NCBI GenBank assembly: GCA_001655205.1 | Contig: LPNZ01006744.1 | Span: 1 to 41,053, forward strand | Length of the DNA: 41,053 bases | Source of the DNA: Lenisia limosa | Taxonomy: Eukaryota; Breviatea | Reading direction: 5' to 3' | Shown: piece after piece, positions 1 through 11,181 of the stretch | Position numbering within the stretch: position 1 is the stretch's first letter | How the letters are laid out: every line of letters starts with the position of its first letter | Position numbers and translations under genes: made by a program | Notes under the pieces: model-generated | What the model was told of the DNA's origin: nothing | The model's database searches: none | The model's input: the letters and a program-made list of their open reading frames with translations, nothing else

Positions 1-49
1 ATGCCGTGTTAGATTTTTCGATTTTGCAGAAAGAGAGGAGTGAACAACA

Positions 50-3000
50 ATGGTGGTGAGCGACCATTGGAAACCTCCAAGTGAGGTGTCCACAATCTTC
101 TCTTTATTGATCCCAACGTAAGTGGTGCGGTTGACTAAAAAAATTCTCTTGAGCTTTTATGTGATTATTCAGATATCGTAGTCAAAAGTACATTCCAAAA
201 TGGCTGATCGTTACCTCTATTGTTGTGTTCTCAATTGCTTTCAAGCTTCTCCTTGGACTGGCAGGGTACTCAGGTGGGCAACTAAGGGATAGGTCTTTTC
301 ACATTTGCATGTTTGTATTGTAATTTTGTTTTCCTTCACCCAACTCAAAAGAGTTGCTGTCAAACTGGATCAACATCACTTATATCTGTAATATTCTTGT
401 TGTTAACTTTTATGTTAATTACACCCGTTGATGGAAGGACCGAATCCTTTTTTCTCTTCTCACGAGTAGGCGAAGGAACGCCCCCACAGTTCGGGGACTT
501 CGAAGCTCAGCGGCATTGGATGGAGGTTGGCTCCTTGCTTGTTTGTTCCGTATTGTACATTCCTGTTATTTTTTCTATATACTATACCATATATGTATAT
601 GATCGATCACAAGTTTTCATAAATGGCCAATACCTACCAAGTGAAGCATTTTCTTTCCAGATTACTTGGCACTTGCCTCCTACGCAGTGGTATGTCCACT
701 CCGACATCAACCCTGAGACGTGGTGGCGTCTTGACTACCCCCCTCTCTCTGCATACTGGAGCTGGATATGCGGTGCCGTGTAGGAGGGTTTTCATTTCGT
801 GAATTCGTCTTGCAAATTGTATGAGTAGTTCTTGGAGTCACGTAGAAAGCTATGTACACGGAGTTGTAGCAAATGATTGGGTTACTCATTGTCTCCTATC
901 AATATGATGGTGTGGCTTCGGCCAGATACTCCTAGTTGTTGACTCATGTTACTGGAGCATATAACAAAACAGGATCTCACTTGTGCACCCCCAAATGATT
1001 GCACTTGAAATCAGTCGTGGTATTGAGGAGCCACTCTCCCGCTTTATCATGAGACTCACTGCCCTTTGTGGCGATGTTCTGGTGTTGACCTCTGCTGGTT
1101 TTGCGCTGGCATTTCTCTCCACGCTTTCTTCAGGCTGGTCATTTAAAGCTAAGGTTTGATGGTGCTTTCATATCACATGGACTAATGATAATGATCACTT
1201 TTCTATTAGACAGTTTTCTTTGCGCTTTTTGCCTTCGCTCCAGTGATCAGTGAAATCGACCACGGCCACTTCCAGTGAGCGGAACTCTACAGTCTCTCTC
1301 GCTCTGTTGAACAACACGTGTTATCGCCATAGGTATAACGCCATGTCGCTGGGCTTGACAGCGTGGGCTGCGTACTTTCTGGTCCATAATCATGACCTGG
1401 TATGTCAGCAAACAAAGTGATTTGATAAAACGGAATGAGACAAACATAATATTGCTCTATCATATGCTTTAATAATGAATAATAGTGGCCACATCATTTT
1501 ACAACATTAATGTATTAGCTGTCAGCTGTTGCCTTTACTTTGGCATTGACCTACAAACAAATGTCCCTCTACCACGCACCTGCCTTCTTTGCGGTGATGT
1601 TAAGTCGTGTTCTTTCGGAGCCTTCTTTTTTGAGGTACAGACAGTTATTTTTGTTGAATAAGTATAGATATGATATCTTTTATAGTAATCTGACAAAAAT
1701 GTTCGTTAAACATTGAGAGGTATTGATTTTTCATTTGTTAAAGTAGAACCAATCTTGTTTTGCTTGTTGAAATAGTAAAAAGTCTATTGTATTTTCTGAC
1801 TTGCTAGGAAGTTTTTCCGTCTTGCCATTTTGGGATCAACTGTTATTTTGACACTGGCTGTGGTTTTTGCTCCATTTGCCGTTTATGGAGGAACTGAAGG
1901 GTTCCTAGCTGTTATTATTAGGTATGTACAAGTATTACATAATATCCTCTTTTTTTTTCTTTTACTGAGTGTTTATTCTGCTATTACAGTTCATTCGTTC
2001 AAAACTTACAACGATAGGATATTCCCCGTTCATCGAGGCCTTTATGAAGACAAGGTTGCCGGAATTGATGGTTGATGATCAATTTTGTTATTTCACTTTA
2101 ATTATCTATTTACTGAACAGGTTGCAAACTTGTGGTGCACGTTTGAACCTTTTTTTAGAGTGCGAGAAAAGTTTTCTCAACCTCAACTTGTGAAAATGTG
2201 GTATGTTGGATTCGCATTTTACTGTTATCGTGGAAACTAATTTATTTTCTTTAGTTTATCCTTGACATCAATTATGCTACTCCCTGGATGTGTGGCAGCC
2301 TTTTTGAAGCCTTCTCCGAAAAGACTGTTCTTGTGCCTTCTCACCTCATCTTTGGCTTTCTTCCTTGCTTCTTATCATGGTTAGTGTGATGAAAGTCATA
2401 CTCCGACACCTATGTTGAACCAGTCAAATGAACTTCCTCTTTGTCATTTATTAGTTAACTCTTTAATGGAAATAGTTCATGAGAAGTCGATCCTGATCCC
2501 TGCTGTTGCAGTCCTGCTCTTAGCGCCAGTTTACCCGCAAATTTCTTCGATCTTTAGATCTTTTGCTCTATTTTCGTAAGTTTATTTCTAGTCTGCACTG
2601 TTTTGAGCCCGACCGCCCGGCCAATAGTCTCATTGTTTATTAGCGAATCTTATATCATATCACAAATACTGTACACATATTGAAATATTGTTTTCTTGGG
2701 GTGGCCATTATTAAGTCATAGTTTTGGGGTGAGGGAATATTGTATTTGAGGCAAGTTCCATTGTTTTGCATTTTCGCTTTCAGAGCATAAATAAAGGTGA
2801 AATGAATTCAATGAACTCCTTTTGTGAAGAAACTATTTTTCATTGTATACTGGTGATTAACCATTGTTTGATATATCCAGAATGATTCCGCTGATGGTAA
2901 AAGATGCAGCCTCGTTTGCTGGTCTTGCCCTCCTTTTATTTCACTCGGTTCTCTTCTTTCCTCTGAGGTCCACAAGTTACTCACGTCAAGTCTATCTTGT

Positions 3001-3217
3001 GAGGGAATAAATGTGATGTTGCATTTCTCAAGTACCATTCATACTCTTATTCCTCCAGGCAGTTCACGGCTTCATGGCAGTTCTTCTGGTGGTGCTGTTC
3101 ACAGTCCAGCCACCAACACACCTTCCAGACCTCTGGACTCTGGCCGTGACGGCATCGTCTTGTGGAGCCTTCGGGTTACTCTGGCTTGCCGCGTCTGTTG
3201 AAATCTGGAGGGTGTGA
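50..3217 (+). CDS. ALG6: ALG6: dolichyl-P-Glc:Man9GlcNAc2-PP-dolichol alpha-1,3-glucosyltransferase
   Basis: This ER multi-pass enzyme adds the first glucose to the lipid-linked Man9GlcNAc2 precursor of N-glycosylation. I spliced 15 exons: 50-117, 173-273, 470-525, 661-779, 973-1153, 1210-1274, 1333-1399, 1519-1634, 1808-1921, 2018-2054, 2121-2200, 2255-2379, 2476-2575, 2881-2989, 3059-3217. They sum to 1497 nt, or 498 residues, close to the roughly 500 of the family. Hallmarks in order are PPQFGDFEAQRHWME, the LDYPPLSAYWSW loop, IDHGHFQYNAMSLGL, YKQMSLYHAP, RIFPVHRGLYEDKVANLWC and SYHVHEKSIL. The DYPPL and HFQYN blocks separate ALG6 from its ALG8 relative with fair confidence. The start is the first in-frame ATG. 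Intron 780-972 holds a repeat (family A). The neighbour METTL16 is convergent. Confidence 0.95.
839..929 (+). repeat. Interspersed repeat family A, copy 1, inside an ALG6 intron
   Basis: This stretch in the 193-nt intron 780-972 matches 10384-10496 on the same strand and 11930-11993 on the opposite strand. Shared blocks are CACGTAgAAAGCT, AGAGTTGTA-like, AAATGaTTGGGT and ATGATGGTGTGG followed by CCAGATAC. I see no clear terminal inverted repeat or target duplication, so its class is unknown. Confidence 0.7.
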
Positions 3218-3785
3218 TCCGACTATTCGTTTTGATGTAGGATGAGGGTTCTCTTTTTGGTATTTGCTTGCCCTTTTCTGAGATCATAATTTATTAAAAC
3301 TGTTGAAAACAGTCTGTCCCACTTCGAATATTAAAACTATTTTCACATAAGAATTCTTGATATGATTTTTGAGCAATGTTGTGTTGCTTTATTGTTATGA
3401 TTTTCAACTTTTAATTGATACAATGCTTTGGCAAGAAATATATACATACTAATTGTTTAAAGCATTTTGGATACTGAATAGGATTTTTCTGGACGATGAT
3501 AAGTCCTCGATAGCGATAAATAAGTAACATTGGATGATGACCCATCAATCTCTGACATCTTCATTCCTGTAAATAGTTCTCAAACTACTACAAAAACTAC
3601 CTCAGCTGACTAATTTAGGAACAAGTCAAGTGAAGAAATGGCATGGAACTGTAAAATTATTCTCACATTTGAAAATTCCTTTAAATACATTATTATGGCC
3701 TAACTTAATTTTGCCTTTGTAATTTATACCATGTTAGGCAGTTTTGCTCTGAGACCATTTATGTGTACCATCGTACCAAATTTAA
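3218..3785. other. Convergent intergenic region, ALG6 / METTL16
   Basis: This AT-rich stretch lies between two converging stop codons and should hold both 3' ends. A small hairpin, ACTGTT-GAA-AACAGT, lies near 3299-3313. I see no open frame, tRNA or other RNA gene here. Confidence 0.5.
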
Positions 3786-5366
3786 TCAACTGAACTGAAT
3801 GTCAAACCCAATATTGAGCAATTTTTTGTGAATTTCATGAACAAGTGTGATGAATACCATTTTCGAGCCTCTTTTCAATTTATACTCTATCTTTTTTTTG
3901 CTGGTAATAATGTTGAAACTCAGCATGCCCCCAGATACACTTGACATTGAATCCTGAAACGTGATATTACGTTTCACTTACTAGTTGCCCTAAGATTTGA
4001 ATTGAGTTTTCATTTTTCTTGTCAATAAAGAGAGCACCATTCCCAGCAAAGGTGATTCCATGAATTACCTTGGTGTTCCTTTGTTGTAAAAAGGCGAAAT
4101 TGGAACTGGCGACCGAAAATCTCCATGTGACGCTGAGGTCAGAAGAATCAATGTTAAAACAAAATCCAACCATTGCTCATCTCAAGGTCCATACTAACAG
4201 GTTCTACAGATCCCATAGAACTGAATAATAATAATAAAACAGCTTTGGAGAAAGAAATATATGGTGGTGGTGGTAGTGGGATTTTGATGTCATATCTACC
4301 TCTTGCTCAATGCGCTTACTTTGTAATTCTCTTAACAACTGTTTTAAGCGTGGCAGCCATACTGGGACAATTGAAATCTTGCGAACTTTTCATAACGTAA
4401 GGGCCATCTGGAAGTGGTAACGACTCCAAAGAAGGCAATTTGATAAGAAATGACCAAGCAACAACCCATCGCGTTGTTTTCCCCTGTGTTAACTGAAAAT
4501 GTAAACCTGATACAGAGTTCCAATTGCAATTGTTGCTTTCAGAGGCCGAAGCTTTGTTACAACTTTGGATAGAGTCTCCTTTTTGCCCGTCATCGATGTG
4601 AACCAGGTCACCTAACAAAAGTAATAAAATCAAACTTAGTCATCAATTCTTCCCCACACACACCTTCTTAGATAGCTCAGTTGACTCCTCCACCATTTGG
4701 CTGATGAAACGTTCTTCCCCTCCCTCTGTTGCCAGTTCCACAGATGACGCATCCAGGCATCGGTCGCCCCTCTTTTCAACTTTCTCATCAAGCCTGTAGA
4801 ACGGAGGGTTGCACATCATGAAGTCGAACCGGTCGTGGGAGGAGGAGAAAAGGGGAGGAAGAACAACGGAGGGGTTTTCATTAAGGACCAATTCAATCTG
4901 ATCTTGCATTTGGTTCCTATAGACATTCTCAAGGGCAACGTCGTGAGAAAATGGATCAACTTCCGTGGCTACCATTTTTAAAGTTGGAAATAAGTTGGCA
5001 AAGATTAAGGGGAAGACACAGGAAGCTCCAGCCCCAATGTCACCACCAACAACATCATCTCCGATAAACTGACACCATGAAGGATGGGATTTGGTCATGA
5101 GAAGGAGGCTTTCAATCCACTTAATATAATGAAACCTGTTGGTTATTCCAGGAACCAATCTATTTTCAGGTAAGATGACCGACAGGTTGAAGTGGAACTT
5201 GAAGAGAACTGCTGTCAGAGACCGACAGCCTTCAGCCGAACTCCAGTCTACTGTGTTTCTTGACGATAAATACAAAAATATCACCGTACCCTCGGACATA
5301 AGGCCTAATTTCTGGATACTTCTCTGCTAGTTTTCTGAAGTCAATGAAGCCTAATGTTTTGCTCAT
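3786..5366 (-). CDS. METTL16: METTL16-type U6 snRNA N6-adenosine methyltransferase
   Basis: Family members methylate the ACAGA box of U6 snRNA, and in animals the MAT2A hairpins. The start at 5366 gives MSKTLGFIDFRKLAEKYPEI, matching the family's N-terminal helix. A 34-nt intron (5251-5284) follows. The SAM-binding domain shows GGDIGAGASCVFPL, ATEVDPFSHDVALENV and the catalytic NPPF motif in FDFMMCNPPFYRL. Next come VTWFTSMTGKKETLSK and, after a 23-nt intron, GKTTRWVVAWSF, both family signatures. Downstream exons down to 3786 (SVTWRFSVASSNFAFL, then KMVFITLVHEIHKKLL after a 28-nt intron) resemble a VCR-like C-terminal extension, less certainly. The junction around 4150-4320 is unresolved: phase is best kept by joining an exon end near 4318 to an acceptor near 4144. 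Total is about 430 residues. Confidence 0.85.
3954..3981 (-). other. 28-nt intron in METTL16
   Basis: On the gene strand this segment starts GTAAGTGAAACG and ends ACGTTTCAG. Removing it joins two exons in phase 0 and bypasses an in-frame TAA. Confidence 0.75.
4484..4506 (-). other. 23-nt intron in METTL16
   Basis: On the gene strand it runs from GTTTACATTTTC to GTTAACACAG. Left in place it gives a TAA stop. Removed, it yields TLYQ-GKTTRWVVAWSF, which aligns without gaps to the conserved METTL16 block ending RWALAWSF. A 14-nt alternative (4493-4506) keeps the frame but adds three residues to that block. Confidence 0.75.
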
Positions 5367-5583
5367 GTTGGCTGAAGTGATGGACGCAGTAATACTATTG
5401 AAAAGAAGGGGACTTCTCTAATTTTCAGGGATACGCGGGCGGTTTATTTTCATTATTAAAAAAATAAGTCGGGAGGGTGAGAGGGTGGGGAAAGTGGAAG
5501 CTTCCAAAAAAAAGCAATGCAATATAAATACCACACGAAGGAGTATATAAACAAACAAATTTCAAAAAATATTTGCCGTGAAG
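5367..5583. promoter_or_regulatory. Shared divergent promoter region, METTL16 / RBM22
   Basis: These 217 bp separate the two start codons, so both promoters and 5' UTRs must lie here or overlap the genes. It contains purine-rich GGGAGGGTGAGAGGGTGGGG (5470-5489). TATA-like TATAAATA and TATATAAA also occur, unproven as elements. Confidence 0.5.
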
Positions 5584-7535
5584 ATGTCCATTTCGCAGCC
5601 GATATATGACAAAGAGGGTATGTAAATCTGTAATTGTTCAAAAAAATAACACTATGTAGGTAGGGAAGACTCCAACTTCCCTATTGTCTGTGAAACATGC
5701 TTAGGGCCTAGCGAATTTGTTCGTATGCAAAAATTCATCCATGACAAGGAGTGTCATGTTTGTGAAAGACCAGCAACGATGTTTAGGTATGGAAGGCTCT
5801 TCCTCCTTCCTTTTATCCTTCATCAGGTGGAAGCCTGGAGGAGAAGGTACTAGATACAAGCAGACTGTTATTTGCCAACAGTGCTCTCGTGTTAAACACG
5901 TTTGCCAAGTTTGTATGTTTGATCTTGCTTACGGTCTTCCAGTTCAGGTAAATGGGACTTTTTCAACTGCAAATCTCCATATTAGGAATAGTTTTTGCAT
6001 ATTGCAGAAATTAACTGTTTCTCAAGGTTCGTGATGCTGAGGTCGGCGTTGACCCCTCCATCATTGCTTCTTCAAGGACCAACAGAGAGTTCCAGGCTCA
6101 GATTGCTGACCGTTTGCAGGGGCTGTGGATGATTGTTTGCTTTGGGCCGTAATAGAGGAGGAAGTGTAATTATGTGATGGAGAAGTAAGAAGGACTGTTG
6201 CCTGAATTGGGCTTCCTTTGTGCAAATATTTTTGATTCTTTTTATATAGTTTCGTTCAGTAGCTAGCACAGCTTTGTGCGCGCGCTTTACATTGTTTCTC
6301 AACTGGAAGTTATCATAATGAGTGTAACGCTCTTCAGGCAGTCTCGCTACCGCCGACGGTCAAAGCGGCCAGGGCTTCACAGACTACAAGACAACCGCTC
6401 CGTCGCACACCCTCACGGCCCTGGCTCGCACCGCCCCCTACTATAAGAGAAACAGGACGCGCGTGTGTTCGTTCTGGCAGAAGGGCGAGTGTAAGCGTGG
6501 CAAGGAGTGCCCCTACAGACACGACGATACCGACGCTGACCCCGACGTTTGTGGGAGCTAAGGAAAGGGAGTTATTAGTCTTCGGCCACTTTTCGAGAGA
6601 TATTGGCTGATTCAGCGTCAACTCACATTTTTTATTGCCCAATTATGGACCAACCACCATCTCACTCACGACTGTAGCTTCAGAATCTCTCCTACAAGGA
6701 CCGTTACTATGGTGTTAACGACCCTCTTGCCGAGCGTATCCTGGCAAAGGTCAAGGGTGGGTGGGCTTCGGGTTTCTGGCTCATTCTGATGGACTGTTTT
6801 GAGTTGTATATGCTATCATCCACTCCGACTTATCCTCCAGGCACCCCCCGTCTTGTTAAGCCCGAGGACCCTGGGATCACAACACTCTATGTTGGTGGAC
6901 TGGACCCTGTCAATATCAAAGAGGCCGACATCAAGGACGTCTTCTACGCTTATGGTGAAATTAAGTTTGCACGTCTGGGTTATGCTAGAATTTCAGTTCA
7001 GTTCGTCAAATCGAAGATTGAACAAAATTTTTGTTTGCTTTGTTTTTGGAACCGATGTGAGTGGTCCTTTCAGCATGACCTGAGCTGCCAATGCCCCTCT
7101 GACCATATAGATCCATCAAGTTTGCCAAGGCCCGCAACGCAGCATTCATTACGTACCATCAGAGACGTGGCGCTGAGCGTGCTTCCGACGCCTTGTACAA
7201 CAACTGCACTATCAAGGGACAGAGATGCAAGGTGGGCATTCTTCATTTGTGGACGAACTCTTTCTTATTGGGTCATTTTCTGACCTCCAGGTTCTTTGGG
7301 GCAAGCCAGTGAAGCACGGAGTGGTCAATGCGGCGCCTGTGTCAGCAGCCCAACCCACAGCAGCTGCCTTCCACAATATCGCTGCCCCTCCTTCCGCCAA
7401 CGCTTCCGCTTATCCGTCTCAGGTTCGTGGCTCAATCCCATATGCTATCCTTTCCCTTTCTTTATAGCAATGAGAAATAATAAATAAGTTTCCTTTCTTA
7501 TTGTTCAGGACCCTTCTCGTATTGGAAGCGACTAA
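5584..7535 (+). CDS. RBM22: RBM22 / Ecm2(Slt11)-type spliceosomal zinc-finger RRM protein
   Basis: RBM22 family proteins join the spliceosome at activation and contact the U6 internal stem-loop and the intron. The spliced product starts [12 protein letters not shown]. It then shows a Cys-rich N-terminal domain (CETCLG, then [16 protein letters not shown], then [14 protein letters not shown], then [13 protein letters not shown]). [12 protein letters not shown] and a CCCH finger, [20 protein letters not shown], follow. Next come [17 protein letters not shown] and an RRM with RNP2 TTLYVGGL and an RNP1-like [10 protein letters not shown]. The tail, rich in Ala and Pro, ends PSRIGSD. These are the family domains in the family order. 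The intron from about 6124 to 6336 is one of the longer ones. The gene diverges from METTL16. Confidence 0.95.
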
Positions 7536-7754
7536 GTTATTTGTTTTGCCGTTAAATAGAGGTACTGTGCATTATTAGTTCACGGGTGATGACCACGGTC
7601 AAAAGATGTCATATTAACAGTTGAGCTTCCGGTCACAAAAAACTAACAGCTGGGGAAGGGGGGAGTCATACTGTCTCAGGTCATTGTACTGCATCTAGTG
7701 GCTCATCATCATCAAACTGAGAAATGAAATGACAAAGACGAACGTACTAAAACA

Positions 7755-8611
7755 TTAGCTGTGTATAATATCATACAAAACTGTATTCAGTTCCAGAGTT
7801 TTAACCATAGCCCACGCCAAAAGAGGTGGATGTACCCTGAAGGGCGGGTCTAGGCGAGAGTTTTTTCGATACTTGGGGCGTGGCTTCGGCCAGGCTAGAT
7901 GGGATGAGACAAAGGGTGGGGGGTACAAGCAATCTTCAGCAACCCACGGAGTAATCGGATTAGAAGGAGGGCTTGTGGCAGGAGTTGAGACTTCTGACGA
8001 TGGCATGTCTTCGTCATTGAAGAGGTCCGTTGTCTGTTGGTCAGAATACTAACTCTGACATACATCCCACCTCTTCTTTCTCCACCAAGGGGTACCAGTA
8101 CAGGTCGGCCCAATGCTCATCGAACATTTTCCTCGCGATTGTCACAGCTGAATCCAGGCCGTCTTCTGCAGCTGAAGGGTAAATATTGGAACTTACGATC
8201 AAGCATAAATGAGGGATTGAAAACAAAACAACAAAGCCTTGTCCAGTCGATTCTACCATATCCATCGAATCTCCTACCCATTTCCTGGACAACATGGACG
8301 TTTTTGACTTGAGACGAGCCAACTGTCGGTTTGCAGAGCCAATGTGTCCACATCACTTCACACGTGGGTAACCCACTTTCTTTGCTTGCATCAACGTCCT
8401 CTTCAGTCTCAGTGACAGTTGGGGAATCTGAGAGAATCAAATGACGAAGAAGTGTCCAACTCTCGTTCTGAGCCTTTGTGATGATGCCCAAAGTTTGTGA
8501 CATTGACATGTTGTCGGCTTGGATGGTAAATTCGTTGACAAGAGCCTGACGGAGGGACGCGAAAACGGCATTACAGGAGGTCTGTGACTCATTTTTGACA
8601 ACGGTACTCAT
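7755..8611 (-). CDS. Unrecognised 237-residue protein
   Basis: Three exons (8611-8278, 8171-8071, 8033-7755) join in phase to 714 nt including the stop. The product begins MSTVVKNESQTSCNAVFASL. It has a helical N-terminal half, an acidic stretch (TETEEDVDASKE) and a middle block EDGLDSAVTIARKMFDEHWA. A Ser/Pro/Thr-rich linker (SSEVSTPATSPPSNP) leads to a basic, aromatic C-terminal third (PKPRPKYRKNSRLDPPFRV). There is no signal peptide, membrane segment or catalytic motif I can name. The consistent splice phases and exact reading length support a real gene. It lies 105 bp downstream of the Rab escort protein on the same strand and converges with RBM22. I assign no function. Confidence 0.7.
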
Positions 8612-8716
8612 CTATAAATTTAATAGATGAATGAACAGTCTATTTGATGCATATCATATCAGCATATGGGATAAGACACACAAGTGTCCAGATAATTATT
8701 TCCAATGTAATATCCT

Positions 8717-11181
8717 CTATTGACAGACCTGGAGCACTGCAAAGTCCTTGGGGCATGTGCCATGTCTTTCAGTCTGAAGGGAAGCAAAAGTTGCAAACTC
8801 ATGATCTTCAGATGGCGGAATCGTCATGGCTGGTAGGTTACAAAAGGTGATAAAGAAATCCATTCAAGAAACCTGGATACCAAACGAGTTGATGGACGGC
8901 GGGTTTTTGACGACACACGTTGCACGGGACAGCAATGTGTCTAATGGGGTGTCAAAAAGGCAAACTCGGAAAGACACGGCGCATTATCGCAACTCTTCCC
9001 TACCAGTTTTCTTTCTTGAACGATCGGTAACATATTCTGCTCCAATAATGATTTCATTGGCACGGAACACGTTTCCCTCATCATCCTACTTAATTAAAGA
9101 GAATCTTGAGAATATCCCTCACAGTCCCTTTGTTCCAAGATCAGTTTTCAATCCTCCTCCCCACAGTCACGCCTTCAACAGCCCCGTCAGCGTTTTGGAC
9201 CAAAGCAGTCAGATTCCTTCTGAGGATATACACTCCACCATATACTGCACTAAGTCTGAAGGTATCCATTAAAAACAATAAAAAAGACAGTAATATCAAA
9301 ACAATAAAAGGAGGCCGGGGGGGGGGGAGGTTCTCACCTGCAATATGCTTGGTTGAATTCAGCAAGACCATATTTAGGGAAAAGGTAGGCTGTGGGGCAT
9401 TGGTCCGGGGAAAAGCGTCCTAGCTCGGTTATCAAGACAACGTAAAATTCATTTCATCTGAATAATCCGAAATAATATGACTCCTTCAACTTGGAAAGAA
9501 TCAGACCAGTCTTCATACCTAATGAAGTGATGTATTGCTGCAGACGTTTGACACCATCACTTCCTGATAAAAATTTTGCATTTTCTATAATTGTTATTGG
9601 AAAAGTCACTTCCATGAAGAATAGAAAGGGCCTACAGTGACCAAGTTTCTTACCATAAGAAGAAGCGACAGCATGGGTTAATACGTTACAACTAACTGGG
9701 AAGTTGTTGAATTTATGACTATCGAGGATGTCCGCAAATGACTCTCCTTCTGAAGAATAAATTGTGTGTGATTTGACACGATTGAAAGACACTAGAGTTA
9801 TGTTCTAGTTAACACCTCACCAATGGTCTCTATCTGGCCAGCCATCACTTTCTTGAGGAAGGCAGCCAATTTTCCCCTTTCTCTCAGGCTCAGTAACGAG
9901 GACTGTCGCACTTCAGCCGCACTACACGGCACCTGTCGCGTTAATAGTGCGTTGCAATACAAAGTGGACAAGAAAGGGCATAAAAGCCTTCATCTCACCT
10001 TGTAGTTCTTATCATCCTTCCTGAAAAGAGCGTAGGAAACTGGCATGAAGTCAATGTACTTACATACCTCAGTCTCTACCAAACAGTCCACAATCTGGTA
10101 TGGTAAAACGTGCATGAACCAAACCACCTCATACCAAGCAATCACACCAGACAGGGTCATGGAGCAAGTCAATTGAGAACCGACGGTCTACCCCCTTGAT
10201 GGCGTCAGCCTGAAGCTCGCTCTCGGCACAGCAGATGCCTCCAGGGTTGACGTTGCTTTCTAATGGGACAAAAACTTCTCCTTCTTTGAGAAGAGACATG
10301 TCCAGCGTCTTGTCTATCATCGTATTAGTGTCTCTGTTGTTTTCCATATGATACGAGCTATTACATAATAGTATGCTGGGTAGGCACGTAAAAAGCTGTG
10401 TGCACAGAGTTGTAAGGCAAATGGTTGGGTGAATTATGATATAATCCAATATCTCTGATAAGCATGATGGTGTGGAAGGCTTTGACCAGATACAACCTTG
10501 TTTTATTTCTCATTTCTAGATATTCCAAGAGTATATGATATCATCATTGACCAGTCATATAGGTACCATGCCAACCATCAGAAGACAAAGCGGATGCATC
10601 AGCCACGTCATCATTCCTTCGGAGCATCAGCTCATGGAGCTCCGAGGCAGAGAAGCAAGGCATTGAGCCGCCATAGTATGAGTTGTGGTCCAAATGAAGA
10701 ACCTTTTTGCCGGCTCTTGAAAGGGCTCTATACAATAAAGGTGCCAAAGAAAAAATAATATATGAGACGAGTTGCATCAGATGTGTACAGTTTTATTTAC
10801 CCAAAGACTATTTACCGACTCCGCGCAATTAACTGAAAAATTTATTGCAAAATTTGAAGTGAGGCATATTGAAAAATACGAACTCAATTTCAGACACTTT
10901 TATTTCAAAATTTGTAAATGAATTTCCTCAAAAAATAAATTGCACGAAGTTCTACATTTTACCTCGTCACCGTGATTTCGCCATTTTTAAGGGGAAAATA
11001 ATATATCTATATTTCAAGAAACGAAACATGCTGTGTCTGAAAATATAAATGGGAAGAACTGTTTAAAACTGGAATATTACACAACAAACAAAAGAGCGAG
11101 CATTAATCCAGCATACCCAGCAAGGAGTGACTGAGGAAGGCTTGTCCCGACAACAATGACATCAAAGGGGTCCAGCTCCAT
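8717..11181 (-). CDS. Rab escort protein (REP / choroideremia family, GDI superfamily)
   Basis: REP presents newly made Rab GTPases to Rab geranylgeranyl transferase. Exon 1 (11181-11117) gives MELDPFDVIVVGTSLPQSLL, the FAD-like GDI/REP fold start. After a 389-nt intron comes GKKVLHLDHNSYYGGS, the second signature. A Ser/Asp-rich insert and DRRFSIDLL, VPCSAAEVRQSSLLSL, FADILDSHKFNNFP, LGRFSPDQCPTAYLFPKYG and RLSAVYGGVYILRRNL follow. The C-terminal part (DDEGNVFRANEIIIGAEYVT, then VCLFDTPLDTLLSRATCVVK) matches the REP/GDI core and ends at a TAG, 8719-8717. The insert between the first two blocks and the VPCS motif favour REP over GDI. The intron around 10120-10145 is unresolved, with a 25-nt option. 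Two long introns carry repeats of families A and B. Confidence 0.88.
10384..10496 (+). repeat. Interspersed repeat family A, copy 2, inside a REP intron
   Basis: It lies in the 253-nt intron 10314-10566. It reads GCACGTAAAAAGCTGTG, then CAGAGTTGTAAGGCAAATGG, TTGGGTGAATTATGAT and GCATGATGGTGTGG, ending near CCAGATAC. It runs against the host gene, whereas copies 1 and 3 run with theirs. Confidence 0.75.
10817..10951. repeat. MITE-like element family B, copy 1, in REP intron 1
   Basis: The ends form an imperfect terminal inverted repeat: left GACTCCGCGCAATTAACTG, right TTGCACGAAGTTC preceded by TTTCCTCAAAAAATAAA. The interior shares TTTGAAGTGA and CAGACACTTTTATTTC with copies at 36868 and 40684. 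The host intron (10728-11116, 389 nt) is among the longest in the window. Confidence 0.75.

Noticed and set aside
1830-2075. Continuous 81-codon frame in ALG6 read without splicing
   Set aside because: It reads through the intron 1922-2017. The spliced form (VIIRIFPVHRGLYEDK) matches ALG6 exactly.
4484-4506. Frameshift sequencing error in METTL16 instead of an intron
   Set aside because: A one-base change would also restore the frame, but the segment has proper GT and AG ends and its removal gives a gapless match to the conserved block. Other introns of 22-34 nt exist nearby.
6250-6285. Fourth copy of repeat family A in an RBM22 intron
   Set aside because: Only a short CACAAAGCTGTG-like match (reverse strand) is shared, too little to call.
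6072-6642. Minus-strand frames across RBM22
   Set aside because: They are antisense to the zinc-finger exon and intron of RBM22 and show no domain.
8717-11181. Rab GDP-dissociation inhibitor (GDI)
   Set aside because: The fold is shared, but the Ser/Asp insert after the YYGG motif, the VPCSAAEV block and the divergent C-terminal part fit Rab escort protein better.
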